Assembly: GCF_900188025.1 (NCBI RefSeq)
Contig: NZ_FZNO01000015.1
Coordinates: forward strand, 62,001-126,000
Origin: Blastococcus mobilis
GTDB taxonomy: Bacteria > Actinomycetota > Actinomycetes > Mycobacteriales > Geodermatophilaceae
Direction: 5' to 3'
Length of the DNA: 64,000 bases
In this document: one piece after another, positions 1 through 8,225 of the stretch
Layout: each line of letters opens with the position of its first letter
How positions within the stretch are numbered: the first letter of the stretch is position 1
The notes under the pieces: model-generated
Databases searched by the model: none
What the model was told of the DNA's origin: nothing
The model's input: only the letters and a program-made list of their open reading frames with translations
Made by a program: the position numbers and the translations under genes

Positions 1-1
1 T

Positions 2-778
2 CGAGCGACGAGCACCGGGACGGCGTCCCTGGCGCTGGGGCCGGTCACCGACGTCCGGCTGTCCCGCATCAACCCCGTCGCCCAGCTCATCGCCATCGCC
101 ATCGCCACCCTGGTGCTGCTCACCAGCCTGGACGTCGTCACCCCGGCGGTCGTCGTCGCCGCCGAGCTGTGCCTGCTGCCTGCGGCAGGCCTGACCCGGC
201 CGGGCGACCTCCTCCGGCGCACCTGGCCGGTGCTGCTCGGCGCGACGTCGGTCGGAGTGGTCAACGTGCTGCTCTCCGACGAGGCCGGCGTTCTCACCGG
301 CCTGGGACTGGCGCTCCGGGTGATCGGGCTGGCCCTGCCCGGGGTGCTGCTGGTCGCCTCCACGGATCCCGTCCGGCTGGCCGACGCGCTGACCATCCAC
401 TGGCGGGTCTCCACCCGGTTGGCCTACGGCGCGCTGGCCGCCCTCCGCCTGGCCCCGCTGCTGGTCGCGGAGTTCGAGGCCGCCCGGTTGGCCCGGCGCA
501 CCCGCGGGGTGGAGGCCGGCCGCAACCCGGTGGCGCGGGCCCGGTTGCTGGCCGGGGTGGGGTTCACCCTGCTGGTCGGGGCGGTGCGCCGCGGCTCGCG
601 CCTGGCGACGGCGATGGACGCCCGCGGCTTCGACTCGGGCATCCCGCGCACCAACGCCCGCGGCTCCACACTGCACCCGCGCGACACCTGGTTCGTGGCA
701 GCCACCACCGCCGTCTGCATCGTCGCCGTCACGCTCAGTGTGCTGACCGGTTCGTGGGACCCGGTCTTCGTCGGCTGA
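2..778 (+). CDS. ECF transporter T component (EcfT/CbiQ family), 5'-truncated by window edge
   Basis: This is the membrane coupling subunit of an energy-coupling-factor importer, which links the ATPases to a substrate-binding S component for a vitamin or metal. The frame is open to the left edge. The first in-frame GTG (113) lies inside the first hydrophobic segment, and the residues before it (LSRINPVAQL, then a run of I/A) look like the normal CbiQ/EcfT N-terminus, so the true start is probably outside the window. Several hydrophobic segments are visible. Two Ala/Arg-Gly coupling motifs, LARRTRG and AMDARGF, sit near residues 165 and 205, as expected for the helices that touch the ATPases. 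The ATPase gene is presumably upstream. The substrate cannot be told from this sequence. Confidence 0.85.
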   Translation, partial: RATSTGTASLALGPVTDVRLSRINPVAQLIAIAIATLVLLTSLDVVTPAVVVAAELCLLPAAGLTRPGDLLRRTWPVLLGATSVGVVNVLLSDEAGVLTGLGLALRVIGLALPGVLLVASTDPVRLADALTIHWRVSTRLAYGALAALRLAPLLVAEFEAARLARRTRGVEAGRNPVARARLLAGVGFTLLVGAVRRGSRLATAMDARGFDSGIPRTNARGSTLHPRDTWFVAATTAVCIVAVTLSVLTGSWDPVFVG

Positions 779-936
779 CCCGCCGGCCCTAAGGAGCGGA
801 GGCTCCCCGCAGCACGGCGTCGACAACAGCCTCACCCCGAGTGATACGTGTCGCATCAGGTTTGCGATCGCCCGCTGCTGCCGATATGAGGTTGTTGGCT
901 CAGGACGAGGGCCCACGGACACAAGGGGATCAGCGC

Positions 937-1392
937 GTGACAGGGCAGGCGGCCGGGGTGATCTGGCCGTCGGCGTCACCGCCCCCGGCCGACCCGGCGC
1001 TCGCCTGGGAGCTGCAGGACATCGGTGAGCTGCCGCGGGTCCGGGCCGAGCTCCGCCGGCACGCCATCGCCCGCCCGGCGGATCACGTCCGGCCAGGCGG
1101 CGAAGCGGCCGCCGACCTACGTGATCAATTGATCCTCGCCCTGGACGAGATGGCCTCGAACGCGCTGCGTCATGGGGCTGGGCGGGTGCGGGCCGTGGTG
1201 CGGCTGACCCCCGCTGCCTACCTGATCGAGGTCTCCGACCAGGCCATCACCGCCCCGCCGTCACCGGCCGTCGAGCGGGACCCCAGTGAGGGTGGTCTCG
1301 GCCTCTACCTGATCGCGGAGATGTCGACCGCGCACGGCTGGTACGTCAATGCCGGGTACAAGCACGTCTGGGCGCTCCTGCCCCGCCGCTGA
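937..1392 (+). CDS. RsbW-like anti-sigma / histidine-kinase-fold ATP-binding protein
   Basis: A small single-domain HATPase_c_2 protein of 151 residues. It has the N-box (DEMASNALRHG), a following D (EVSDQ) and the glycine-rich lid segment GGLGLYLIAEMS. Family members phosphorylate STAS anti-sigma antagonists and bind sigma factors. The frame is open back to 841, but I prefer GTG 937 because AAGGGGAT stands about 9 bases upstream and the extra residues look random. It lies 23 bases before the converging end of a PP2C-type phosphatase, the usual opposing enzyme of such kinases. No STAS antagonist or sigma gene is adjacent. It resembles the second copy at 7607-8143. Confidence 0.82.
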   Translation: MTGQAAGVIWPSASPPPADPALAWELQDIGELPRVRAELRRHAIARPADHVRPGGEAAADLRDQLILALDEMASNALRHGAGRVRAVVRLTPAAYLIEVSDQAITAPPSPAVERDPSEGGLGLYLIAEMSTAHGWYVNAGYKHVWALLPRR

Positions 1393-1415
1393 GCGGCACT
1401 GCCCACCGCTGCGCC

Positions 1416-3989
1416 TCACCGCCGGTCGATCACGTCCGGCACCCGTTCCGGCCCTGCCTCGGACGGCCGCGGCCGATCCTCCGGGTGCAGCCGGATCGCG
1501 ACGAGGGCCACGTCGTCCTGCAGGCCCTCCGGCCGCAGCCGTTCGATGACCTGGTCACAGAGGACGGGGAGCGGCTCGCCGGCCAGCTCGGTCACCGCGG
1601 AACACAGCCGGGCGATGCCGTCGTCGAGGGCGAGGTCCCGCCCCTCGACCAGACCGTCGGTGTAGAGCAGCAGGGTCGCCCCACGCTGCACCGTCACCAC
1701 CGAGTCCGTGCGCCGTGCCGACGGGTCGACCCCCAGCATGAGCTCGGCGCGCGGGGTGGTCAGCTCCTCGACACGGCCGTCCTCGTGCAGCAGGAGTGGT
1801 GGCGGGTGGCCGGCATTGGACCAGCGCAGCCGGGCGAGCCCGGCCGCCCGCTCCTCCGGGGTCTGCTCCACGCGGGCGATCGCCGCGGTCGCCATCGTGC
1901 CCATGCCGAGGCCCTGGATGGCGGCGTCGAGCTCGGTGAGGACGGCGGCCGGCCCCGGCCCGTCGCGGTAGGCGATGCCGCGCAGCATGCCCCGCAACTG
2001 ACCCATGGCCGCCGCCGCCTCGGTGTCGTGGCCCACGACGTCACCGATCACCACCACCGTGGCGCCGGAGGGCTGCAGGAAGGCGTCGTACCAGTCACCG
2101 CCGACCTCGGCCACCTCCACGGCCGGCCGGTACCGCACCACGATCTCCGCGTGGTCCGGCTGCGGCGGAGCCGTCAGCAGGCTGCGCTGGAGGCCTTCGG
2201 CCAGCCGGCGTTGCTGCTCGTAGAGCCGGGAGTTGTCCAGGGCCAGGGCGATGCGGTCGGCGAGATCGCGGGCGGTGACGACGTCCTCCTCGTCGGCCCG
2301 TGCGCGGTCGGGCGAGCGGTAGATGCTCAGCGCCCCCAACGTCCGGCCCCGGGCAGACATCGGCAACGTGACCGCCGACTGCGGCGCCAGCTGCCAGAAG
2401 ACGTCACTGACCTCCCCCGGCGGCAGCGTCCGGCCGACCACCGCTCCCACGTCGTCCACCGTGCGCACCTGCCCGGAGGCCATGGCCCGCAGGATGGGCG
2501 CGTCGGGCTGCAGGGCCGCCAGCCGTAGCTCGGCGTACCTCGCGGCGGGTCGGCGCATCCCCGGGTCGCGGTGCCAGCTGCCGACGTCGCGCATGCGGCC
2601 GTCCTCGTCGACGAGGCTCACGATGACCCAGTCCCCGAGCACGGGGACCACCGACTCGGCCACCCGCTGCAGGGCCGCCTCCTCGCCCTGCCCGCTCGTG
2701 AGGGTCTCCGACAGCGCGCTCGTGACCTCCGCGACGAGGGAGAGCCGCGCCGCACTGCGGCGGGACCGCTCATCGGCGACGCGCCGTTCGGTCACGTCCA
2801 GGAAGTAGATCGACAGACCGTCGGGGCTCGGTGAGGCCCGGACCTCGTACCAGCCGTCCAGCGGGGCCGGGTAGTACGCCTCGAAGACCCGCTCACGCCC
2901 CGAGGCCACGGCGCCCCGGTAGTGCTTCTCGAAGTCGTTGCCCACGGCGGCGGGGAACAGCTCCCAGATCGACCCGCCGAGCAACTCCTCGCGCGACCGG
3001 CGCAGGAGCTTCTCGGCCTCGTGGTTGACGTAGGAGAACCGCCAGTTCCGGTCGAGGGCGAAGAACGCGGCGTTCATCGCCTCCAGCACCCGGGCGACCC
3101 GCGCGTCCCCGTGCCGCTGGGAGGTCGTGTCGAAGCCGGCGCCTACCAGCCGGACCGCGACCCCGCGGTCGTCGCTCAGTGCGCGTCCGCGGCCCTGGAC
3201 CCAGCGGGTCTCTCCGGTGGGGAGTACGACCCGGAACTCCGCGTCGTACTCCCCACAGGTGTCGACGGCCGTCCGGAGCGCGTCCAGCACCCGCTCGCGG
3301 TCGTCGGGATGGCACCGGGCGGTGAAGGCGTCGATCGTCTCGTCGAACGTCGCCCGGTCGTAGCCGAAGATCTCCACCAGCCGGTCGTCCCAGACCAGCC
3401 GGCCGGTGACCAGGTCCCAGTCGAAACTGCCGATCTCCGCCGCGTCGATGGCCAGCTCGAAGCGCAACCGGTGCGCCTCGAGCTCCCGACCGAGGGCGGA
3501 CAGCTCGAGCTCGGTGGCGACGGAGTCGGCGAGCTGGCGCACGAGGGCGATCTCGCTGTCGGTCCACGGCCGCGGCTCCCGGGACCAGGCCATGAGCGCT
3601 CCGACGGGCGAGCCGTCGAAGACCACCAGCGGGACGCCGAGGAAGGCGCCGACACGACCGTCGACGATCGGCGGCAGCCCCGCGACGCCGGACTGCCGGC
3701 GGGCGTCGGGCACGGCCAGCGGCTCGGGCCCGTGGTCGAGCACGACCGCACACAGCGACTCGTCGAGGGGGACCTGCCGACCGAGGCTGCCCGAGGGCAG
3801 GCCGTCTCCGCCCACGACGGTCTCGACGTCGCCGAGCAGGGAGACCGAGGCGGCGTCGGCGTCGAGCAGCCGGACGACCAGTCCGGTCAGCCGCTGGAGG
3901 GCCCGCGAGCCGAGCGCGGTGGACTCCAGCCGCCGCACCGCCGCCAACCGCCCCTCGAGGGAGCCTGCGAGCGGCTCGGGGGCGGTCAC
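1416..3989 (-). CDS. GAF-PAS-PAS-GAF-PP2C (SpoIIE/RsbU-type) phosphatase
   Basis: A soluble multi-sensor serine phosphatase of about 857 residues, likely to dephosphorylate STAS anti-anti-sigma proteins. Order: GAF (about 1-170), PAS (about 185-310, with WDDRLVEIFGYD), a second PAS (about 320-420, FSYVNHEAEKLL), GAF (about 440-600), PP2C_SIG (about 615-845). The metal-binding acidic motifs are present: GGDWYDAF, GDVVGHD, LYTDGL and QDDVALV. The start is GTG 3989, preceded on the minus strand by GGAAGGAA at good spacing. The frame continues to an ATG at 4205, but those residues are Cys/Arg-rich and do not look like protein. It converges with the anti-sigma-like gene ending at 1392. Confidence 0.87.
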   Translation of the reverse strand: MTAPEPLAGSLEGRLAAVRRLESTALGSRALQRLTGLVVRLLDADAASVSLLGDVETVVGGDGLPSGSLGRQVPLDESLCAVVLDHGPEPLAVPDARRQSGVAGLPPIVDGRVGAFLGVPLVVFDGSPVGALMAWSREPRPWTDSEIALVRQLADSVATELELSALGRELEAHRLRFELAIDAAEIGSFDWDLVTGRLVWDDRLVEIFGYDRATFDETIDAFTARCHPDDRERVLDALRTAVDTCGEYDAEFRVVLPTGETRWVQGRGRALSDDRGVAVRLVGAGFDTTSQRHGDARVARVLEAMNAAFFALDRNWRFSYVNHEAEKLLRRSREELLGGSIWELFPAAVGNDFEKHYRGAVASGRERVFEAYYPAPLDGWYEVRASPSPDGLSIYFLDVTERRVADERSRRSAARLSLVAEVTSALSETLTSGQGEEAALQRVAESVVPVLGDWVIVSLVDEDGRMRDVGSWHRDPGMRRPAARYAELRLAALQPDAPILRAMASGQVRTVDDVGAVVGRTLPPGEVSDVFWQLAPQSAVTLPMSARGRTLGALSIYRSPDRARADEEDVVTARDLADRIALALDNSRLYEQQRRLAEGLQRSLLTAPPQPDHAEIVVRYRPAVEVAEVGGDWYDAFLQPSGATVVVIGDVVGHDTEAAAAMGQLRGMLRGIAYRDGPGPAAVLTELDAAIQGLGMGTMATAAIARVEQTPEERAAGLARLRWSNAGHPPPLLLHEDGRVEELTTPRAELMLGVDPSARRTDSVVTVQRGATLLLYTDGLVEGRDLALDDGIARLCSAVTELAGEPLPVLCDQVIERLRPEGLQDDVALVAIRLHPEDRPRPSEAGPERVPDVIDRR

Positions 3990-4692
3990 GATCAGGTTCC
4001 TTCCGCAGGGGCGGACCAGGCGCACGCGGGCCCAGCATCCGGTACAGCATTCCGGCCCGGAATTCGCCGGCCAGCAGCGGGTCCTCCTGGCCGGGGCGGG
4101 CGCCTCCAAGACTTCGGAAGGCGCCCGCCCATCGGCGGGAGGGTGGCGGACGAGGAGCTCGTCCACCGGCACGAGGCCCACGGGCCAGGCGACGTCGTCC
4201 AGCATCGCGGACCGGGAGCGGGCCGGACCGTGGACCGGTCACCGCGAGCGTTCGCCCCCTGCGGGCGCGCCGGGCGCCGATGGCCAGGGCCGCACCGGTC
4301 AGAGACCCGGGGACGAGAACGTCGCTTCCGGGTACCGGGAGGACCTGTTGTTCGCCTCGCGGACGTCTCCGGTCGGCCGGGCCGGCGTCGCCGCACACGT
4401 CTGCGCCTCCCTGGAGGGTCCGCGCGCTGCACAGGGCAGTCGGCGGTGGGTCGAGGCGAGAACCGTCGTGCGTCGAAGTCGGTCGGCGGCCGGAGTGCAC
4501 CGTCGGAGGTGAGCCAGGCGCGGCCGATGTCGGCCGGCAGGGGTCGGACGGGCTCGGGGACCGAGTCGTCGGTCGCGGTCACCCGGGGAAGAGGGCGACC
4601 GGTCTCGGCGTGCTCGGGCCGTGCGGAGGACGGCGTCCAGCGGCTGGCTGCCGTGGTCGCGCTCGGAGCATGCGGATGCGTCGATCAGGTCC
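3990..4692. other. 703-base stretch without a confident gene; possible decayed coding fragments
   Basis: I can call no intact gene here. On the minus strand three short stretches with coding-like composition follow each other in different frames: one from GTG 4582 (about 45 residues, beginning VTATDDSVPEPVRPLPAD), one from ATG 4205 (about 38 residues, MLDDVAWPVGLVPVDELLV), and one around 4090-3995 (EDPLLAGEFRAGMLYRMLG). They could be a frameshifted remnant of one gene or chance. The last also overlaps the ribosome-binding site of the phosphatase. Confidence 0.3.
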
Positions 4693-5547
4693 TCACGGGA
4701 ACGAGCTCCACGTGGAACCCGGGGACCTGGATCGTCGCGCCGGCGGGGGAGACCCCCTGACCGGGCAGGACAGCGGGTCTCCCCGCGTCCGGACCAGTCC
4801 GGTCGCCGCCGGCGACGTCCTGGACGGGGTCGGCCAGCCGGTGGCCCGTGAGCGTTCAGGCGGTCCGCCCGGTCTTACGCCGGGGACGGCCACTGCTCCG
4901 CGGGGGACCGGCGGCATTCCCCGCGCGCCGGCCGACGACGCCGGACCGCGGGGAACGAGCGCCACGGCGGGGGAAGACGCCGCGGGCTGGATCGTGGGGG
5001 TGCTGGGCATCTCGCGCAGCACGACGGGACGGTCGTGCTGCGGGCGCGGCTCGGGGAAGGCGGGGCCGCCCCAGGCGAGGTACTTCCCGCCGGGGCCGGA
5101 CCCCCAGAGCGCGAGTCTGCGCACCATGGACCGGAGCCGCACCGACCGCCGGGCTGGGGACGGAGCCTGTGGAGCGGCCACCGGCGGCGTCACCCGCCAG
5201 GCCAGGTACTCGCCGTGCGATCCGCCGCCCCACAGCGCCGCGCGACGGAGCAGGCCGGAGAGGCCGCCGACCGTGGGGCGCTCGGGCTCAGGGACGACGA
5301 AGACCCGGGGCCCGGTGGTCACGCGGGCCATCGGCGCCGGCTGCACGGAGCGCAGCGGAACGGTGCGGACGGCGCCCGACCGCCCACCGGCCGGCCGGTG
5401 CCGGGAGGTCCGGCGGGGCAGCGGGCGACGTGCCGCCCCGGCGGCGTCCGCGCGGTCGAGGACGTCGATCAGCCCGGCCAGGCTGCGACCCTGACCGCCG
5501 GCGCCGGGGTCGACGGCCATGCGCGCTGCGTTCGCTCGCTCGCTCAC
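4693..5547 (-). CDS. Hypothetical proline/arginine-rich protein with a duplicated LWG...YLAW motif
   Basis: I do not recognise this 284-residue protein. GTG 5547 has a strong GAGGAGG six bases upstream and the product begins MSERANAARMAVDPG, which looks like a real start. Two copies of one motif stand about 35 residues apart near the middle: RRAALWGGGSHGEYLAW and RRLALWGSGPGGKYLAW. The rest is Pro/Arg/Ser-rich and looks disordered, and no membrane segment or signal peptide is evident. A near-parS sequence lies inside its 3' end (4705-4718). The reading frame could be shorter than drawn. Confidence 0.5.
   Translation of the reverse strand: MSERANAARMAVDPGAGGQGRSLAGLIDVLDRADAAGAARRPLPRRTSRHRPAGGRSGAVRTVPLRSVQPAPMARVTTGPRVFVVPEPERPTVGGLSGLLRRAALWGGGSHGEYLAWRVTPPVAAPQAPSPARRSVRLRSMVRRLALWGSGPGGKYLAWGGPAFPEPRPQHDRPVVLREMPSTPTIQPAASSPAVALVPRGPASSAGARGMPPVPRGAVAVPGVRPGGPPERSRATGWPTPSRTSPAATGLVRTRGDPLSCPVRGSPPPARRSRSPGSTWSSFP
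4705..4718. other. Near-perfect parS-like site
   Basis: GCTCCACGTGGAAC differs at one of 14 positions from the perfect palindrome GTTCCACGTGGAAC found three times elsewhere in the window. ParB may bind it weakly. Unlike the other three it lies inside a putative gene. Confidence 0.45.
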
Positions 5548-5837
5548 GTCGCCTCCTCAAGTCATGTCCGCAGCCGGGGAAGGTGCCGCGGACAAGGAGA
5601 AAGATAGGGATCGCCGGACCGTTTCCGGGCCATTCCCGACAAGCTCTCGAAGGCGCGTGACCTAACCGTTGTGCAGCATTTCCGAACCGGATGGCGACCC
5701 TTTCTTCACGCCGTGAACTTGTCGACAAGCTGCGCTTTTCGAGCGTGAAATTGCGAGGGATGGCGACCGGTCATTCCCCGCGAGCGCCCGACGCGCCCGG
5801 CGCGTCGGGTGGTGCGGCGGGCTGACAGGATTCCCGG

Positions 5838-6785
5838 GTGCCCACCCCCCTGGCGATCGACACCGACCCCGGCATCGACGACGCGCTGGCGATCCTCCTG
5901 GCCCTGGCCAGCCCGGAGGTCGACCTGAAGCTGGTGACGACGGTGCACGGCAACGTCGACCTGGCCCGGACGACGGAGAACGCCCTGCGCGTCCTGCACC
6001 TCGCCGGCCGATCCGACGTGCCCGTGGCGGCCGGGGCGCACGACTCCCTCGTCCACCCACAGCCCGAACGGGCCGGGCACGTGCACGGCACGGCGGGGCT
6101 GGGCGGGGTCGAGCTGCCGCCCTCCCCGGCCGCGGTGGACCCGCGACCCGCCGTCGTGGCCCTCACCGAACTGCTGACGGCCTCACCGGAGCCGGTCACC
6201 ATTGTCGCCATCGGACCGCTGACCAACATCGCCCTGCTGCTGCGGGTCCACCCTGCGGCCGCCGCCCGGATCGGCCGGCTGGTGATCATGGGGGGCTCGG
6301 CGGCGCGCGGCGGCAACGTCACGGCGGCGGCCGAGTTCAACGTGTGGGCCGACGCGGAGGCCGCGCAGGCGGTGCTGACCTCGACCCTCCCGACGGTCCT
6401 CGTCGGCCTCGACGTCACCCTGCCCACCGTGCTCGACGAGGACGGCATCGCACGGTTCGCCGCCGCGGGACCGATCGGCGCGCGGGCCGCCGCCATCCTC
6501 CAGCAGTACGTGGACCACGCCCGGACGGCCTACGGCACCACCGGCGTCGTCGTGCACGACGCGCTGGCCGTCACCGAGGCGATCCTGCCCGGCACCCTCG
6601 GCACGGTGCGGCGCGACGTCGTCGTCGACACCGGGCTCGGCTTCGGCCGCGGCCAGACGCTGGTGGACCGGCGCACCGTGTCCACCGCCCCGACCGCCGT
6701 CGAGGTGGCCGAGCACGTCGACAGCGCGGCCGCGGTGGAGTTCCTCGTCTCCCGGCTGGCCTCGCTGGACGCCCGGCCGGTCTAG
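5838..6785 (+). CDS. Nucleoside hydrolase (inosine/uridine-preferring family)
   Basis: Hydrolyses the N-glycosidic bond of ribonucleosides for purine/pyrimidine salvage; a cytosolic calcium enzyme. The diagnostic N-terminal metal/ribose motif DTDPGIDDALA is at residues 7-17, and the 315-residue length is normal for the family. GTG 5838 starts directly before the motif with no room for a leader. Further family-like segments are the IGPLTNIAL region and VVHDALAV near residue 240, which carries the late metal-binding Asp. Its stop codon (6783-6785) overlaps the converging stop of the ANTAR gene. Nucleoside specificity cannot be assigned. Confidence 0.88.
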   Translation: MPTPLAIDTDPGIDDALAILLALASPEVDLKLVTTVHGNVDLARTTENALRVLHLAGRSDVPVAAGAHDSLVHPQPERAGHVHGTAGLGGVELPPSPAAVDPRPAVVALTELLTASPEPVTIVAIGPLTNIALLLRVHPAAAARIGRLVIMGGSAARGGNVTAAAEFNVWADAEAAQAVLTSTLPTVLVGLDVTLPTVLDEDGIARFAAAGPIGARAAAILQQYVDHARTAYGTTGVVVHDALAVTEAILPGTLGTVRRDVVVDTGLGFGRGQTLVDRRTVSTAPTAVEVAEHVDSAAAVEFLVSRLASLDARPV

Positions 6786-7480
6786 CGCCCGCGGTTCTCC
6801 TGGGTCCCGTCGACGATTCCCTGGGCGATGTCGCGGAGCTTGCGGTTGTAGCGCTGGGAGGCCTCGCGCAGGACCTCGAAGGCCTGCTCGGCATCGACGT
6901 GCCGCTGCGCCATGAGCACACCCTTGGCCTGCTCGATCACCGCCCGCGAGTCCATCGCCAGCCGCATGTTGCGGGTCTGCTCACCCAGCCGCCAGTGCGC
7001 GTCGGCGTTGGCGACCGCCACGGCGATGGTCTCGGCCACCTCGAGCCCGGCCGCCAAGGATTCCGGCGGGGCGAAGGCGGCGGGCCGGCTGGAGTAGACG
7101 TTCAGTGCGCCGATGGTCGAGCCCTGGTAGGGCAGCGGGACCGACAGCGAGCCGCGCACCGGGGTGTTCGTGCGCACGTGGGACACGTACTCCGGCCAGC
7201 GCTGCTCGGTGTTCATGTCGTCGATGCGGAGGACCACGCCGCCCCGGCCGGCGTCCATGCACGGGCCGTGGCCCCGCTCGTACTGGAGCTCGTCGGCTGC
7301 CAGGGCCATCTCGCCGTCGTACGCGGCGGTGAAGGCCTTGTCGTCGCGCAGCAGGGTGATCGAGGTGGCCTCGGCGCCGGGGATGCCCCGGGAGGCCAGC
7401 GCAGTGATCTCCCCGAGGACCTCCTCGAGCGTGCGGTCGGCCAGTACGACGCGCGCGAGGTCCCGGAGCAGTTGCTGCAT
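6782..7480 (-). CDS. GAF-ANTAR domain regulator
   Basis: Predicted RNA-binding antiterminator under control of a GAF sensor. The GAF domain covers about residues 5-150 and ANTAR about 165-225 (VIEQAKGVLMAQRHVDAEQA, then FEVLREASQRYN). ANTAR domains bind paired hairpins in leader RNAs and suppress termination. ATG 7480 starts just before the first GAF helix (MQQLLRDLARVVL). An upstream ATG at 7540 is possible but adds residues without family character. It sits among anti-sigma-type proteins. Its target leaders are not visible here, and its stop overlaps that of the nucleoside hydrolase. Confidence 0.85.
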   Translation of the reverse strand: MQQLLRDLARVVLADRTLEEVLGEITALASRGIPGAEATSITLLRDDKAFTAAYDGEMALAADELQYERGHGPCMDAGRGGVVLRIDDMNTEQRWPEYVSHVRTNTPVRGSLSVPLPYQGSTIGALNVYSSRPAAFAPPESLAAGLEVAETIAVAVANADAHWRLGEQTRNMRLAMDSRAVIEQAKGVLMAQRHVDAEQAFEVLREASQRYNRKLRDIAQGIVDGTQENRGR

Positions 7481-7606
7481 GGCGACAGTCTGCCCTGCTG
7501 GACGCCCATCTCCCGCCCCCCGTGCGTCAACGATCACCATCGGTCAGGATGGACCCGGCCGGGCAGGTGCGCGGCTCGCCTGCGAAGCGGACGCGAGGGG
7601 GAGGCG

Positions 7607-8143
7607 ATGGCCAGCGACATGGCCCGCGACACGGCCGAGGAGCCGGCCGACGACGCGTGGCCCTGTGCCCCCGTTCCCTCCGTTCCCGGTGACGTCTGGC
7701 ACTGGCAGCTGGAGGCGATGCACGTCGTCTCGCGGGTGCGCAGCGACCTCCGCGCCCGCATCGCCCATCCCTCCGTGTCCTCGGCGTCCACCGAGGACGC
7801 GCGGGACGGTCTCCTCCTGGTCTTCGAGGAGCTGGCCTCCAACGCCCTGCGCCATGGCGGCGGGGATGTCCGCGCCCTGGTGGTCGCGGGGCCCGGCGGC
7901 TGGCTGCTGGACCTGAGCGACGAGGCGCCCGACCGCCCCCCTGTTCCGGCCGTCGACCGCGATCCCGCCCTGGGCGGGATGGGCCTGCACCTGGTCGCCC
8001 AGCTGTCCACGAGCTTCGGTTACGAACGACGCCCCGGCCGCAAGCACGTCTGGGCGCGGCTGCCCTCCGGCCGCAGGGAGGAGCTCGAACGCCGACGCAG
8101 GCAGCTGCCCGAGCCCCGCTCGCCCGAGCTGCGGCGGGACTGA
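7607..8143 (+). CDS. RsbW-like anti-sigma / ATP-binding protein, second copy
   Basis: HATPase_c_2 domain protein (178 residues) with N-box EELASNALRHGGGD, LDLSDE and the lid segment GGMGLHLVAQLS. It is clearly a paralogue of the protein at 937-1392, sharing the ASNALRHG core, the VDRDP/VERDP segment before the lid and the KHVWA ending. ATG 7607 follows GAGGGGGAGG. Unlike the first copy it carries an acidic N-terminal extension of about 35 residues and a basic C-terminal tail (GRREELERRRRQ). No partner STAS or sigma gene is adjacent. It ends into an intergenic inverted-repeat element. Confidence 0.82.
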   Translation: MASDMARDTAEEPADDAWPCAPVPSVPGDVWHWQLEAMHVVSRVRSDLRARIAHPSVSSASTEDARDGLLLVFEELASNALRHGGGDVRALVVAGPGGWLLDLSDEAPDRPPVPAVDRDPALGGMGLHLVAQLSTSFGYERRPGRKHVWARLPSGRREELERRRRQLPEPRSPELRRD

Positions 8144-8145
8144 AG

Positions 8146-8222
8146 AAGGACCCCCTGCCCCCCACCGGCCCGCTCCCGGGTACCGCCCCGAGCCTGCGAG
8201 AGGTGGGGAAGAGCGGGTCCTT
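8146..8222. repeat. Dispersed intergenic inverted-repeat element, copy 1
   Basis: A 77-bp element between two converging genes, bounded by AAGGACCC and GGGTCCTT. Its right half (CGCCCCGAGC, GCGAGAGGTGGGG, GCGGGTCCTT) matches the element at 27359-27466. It can fold into a long imperfect hairpin and could act as a bidirectional terminator. Confidence 0.6.
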
Positions 8223-8225
8223 GAA

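Noticed and set aside
841-936. N-terminal extension of the first anti-sigma-like protein
   Set aside because: The frame is open, but the ribosome-binding site before GTG 937 and the poor composition upstream favour the shorter protein.
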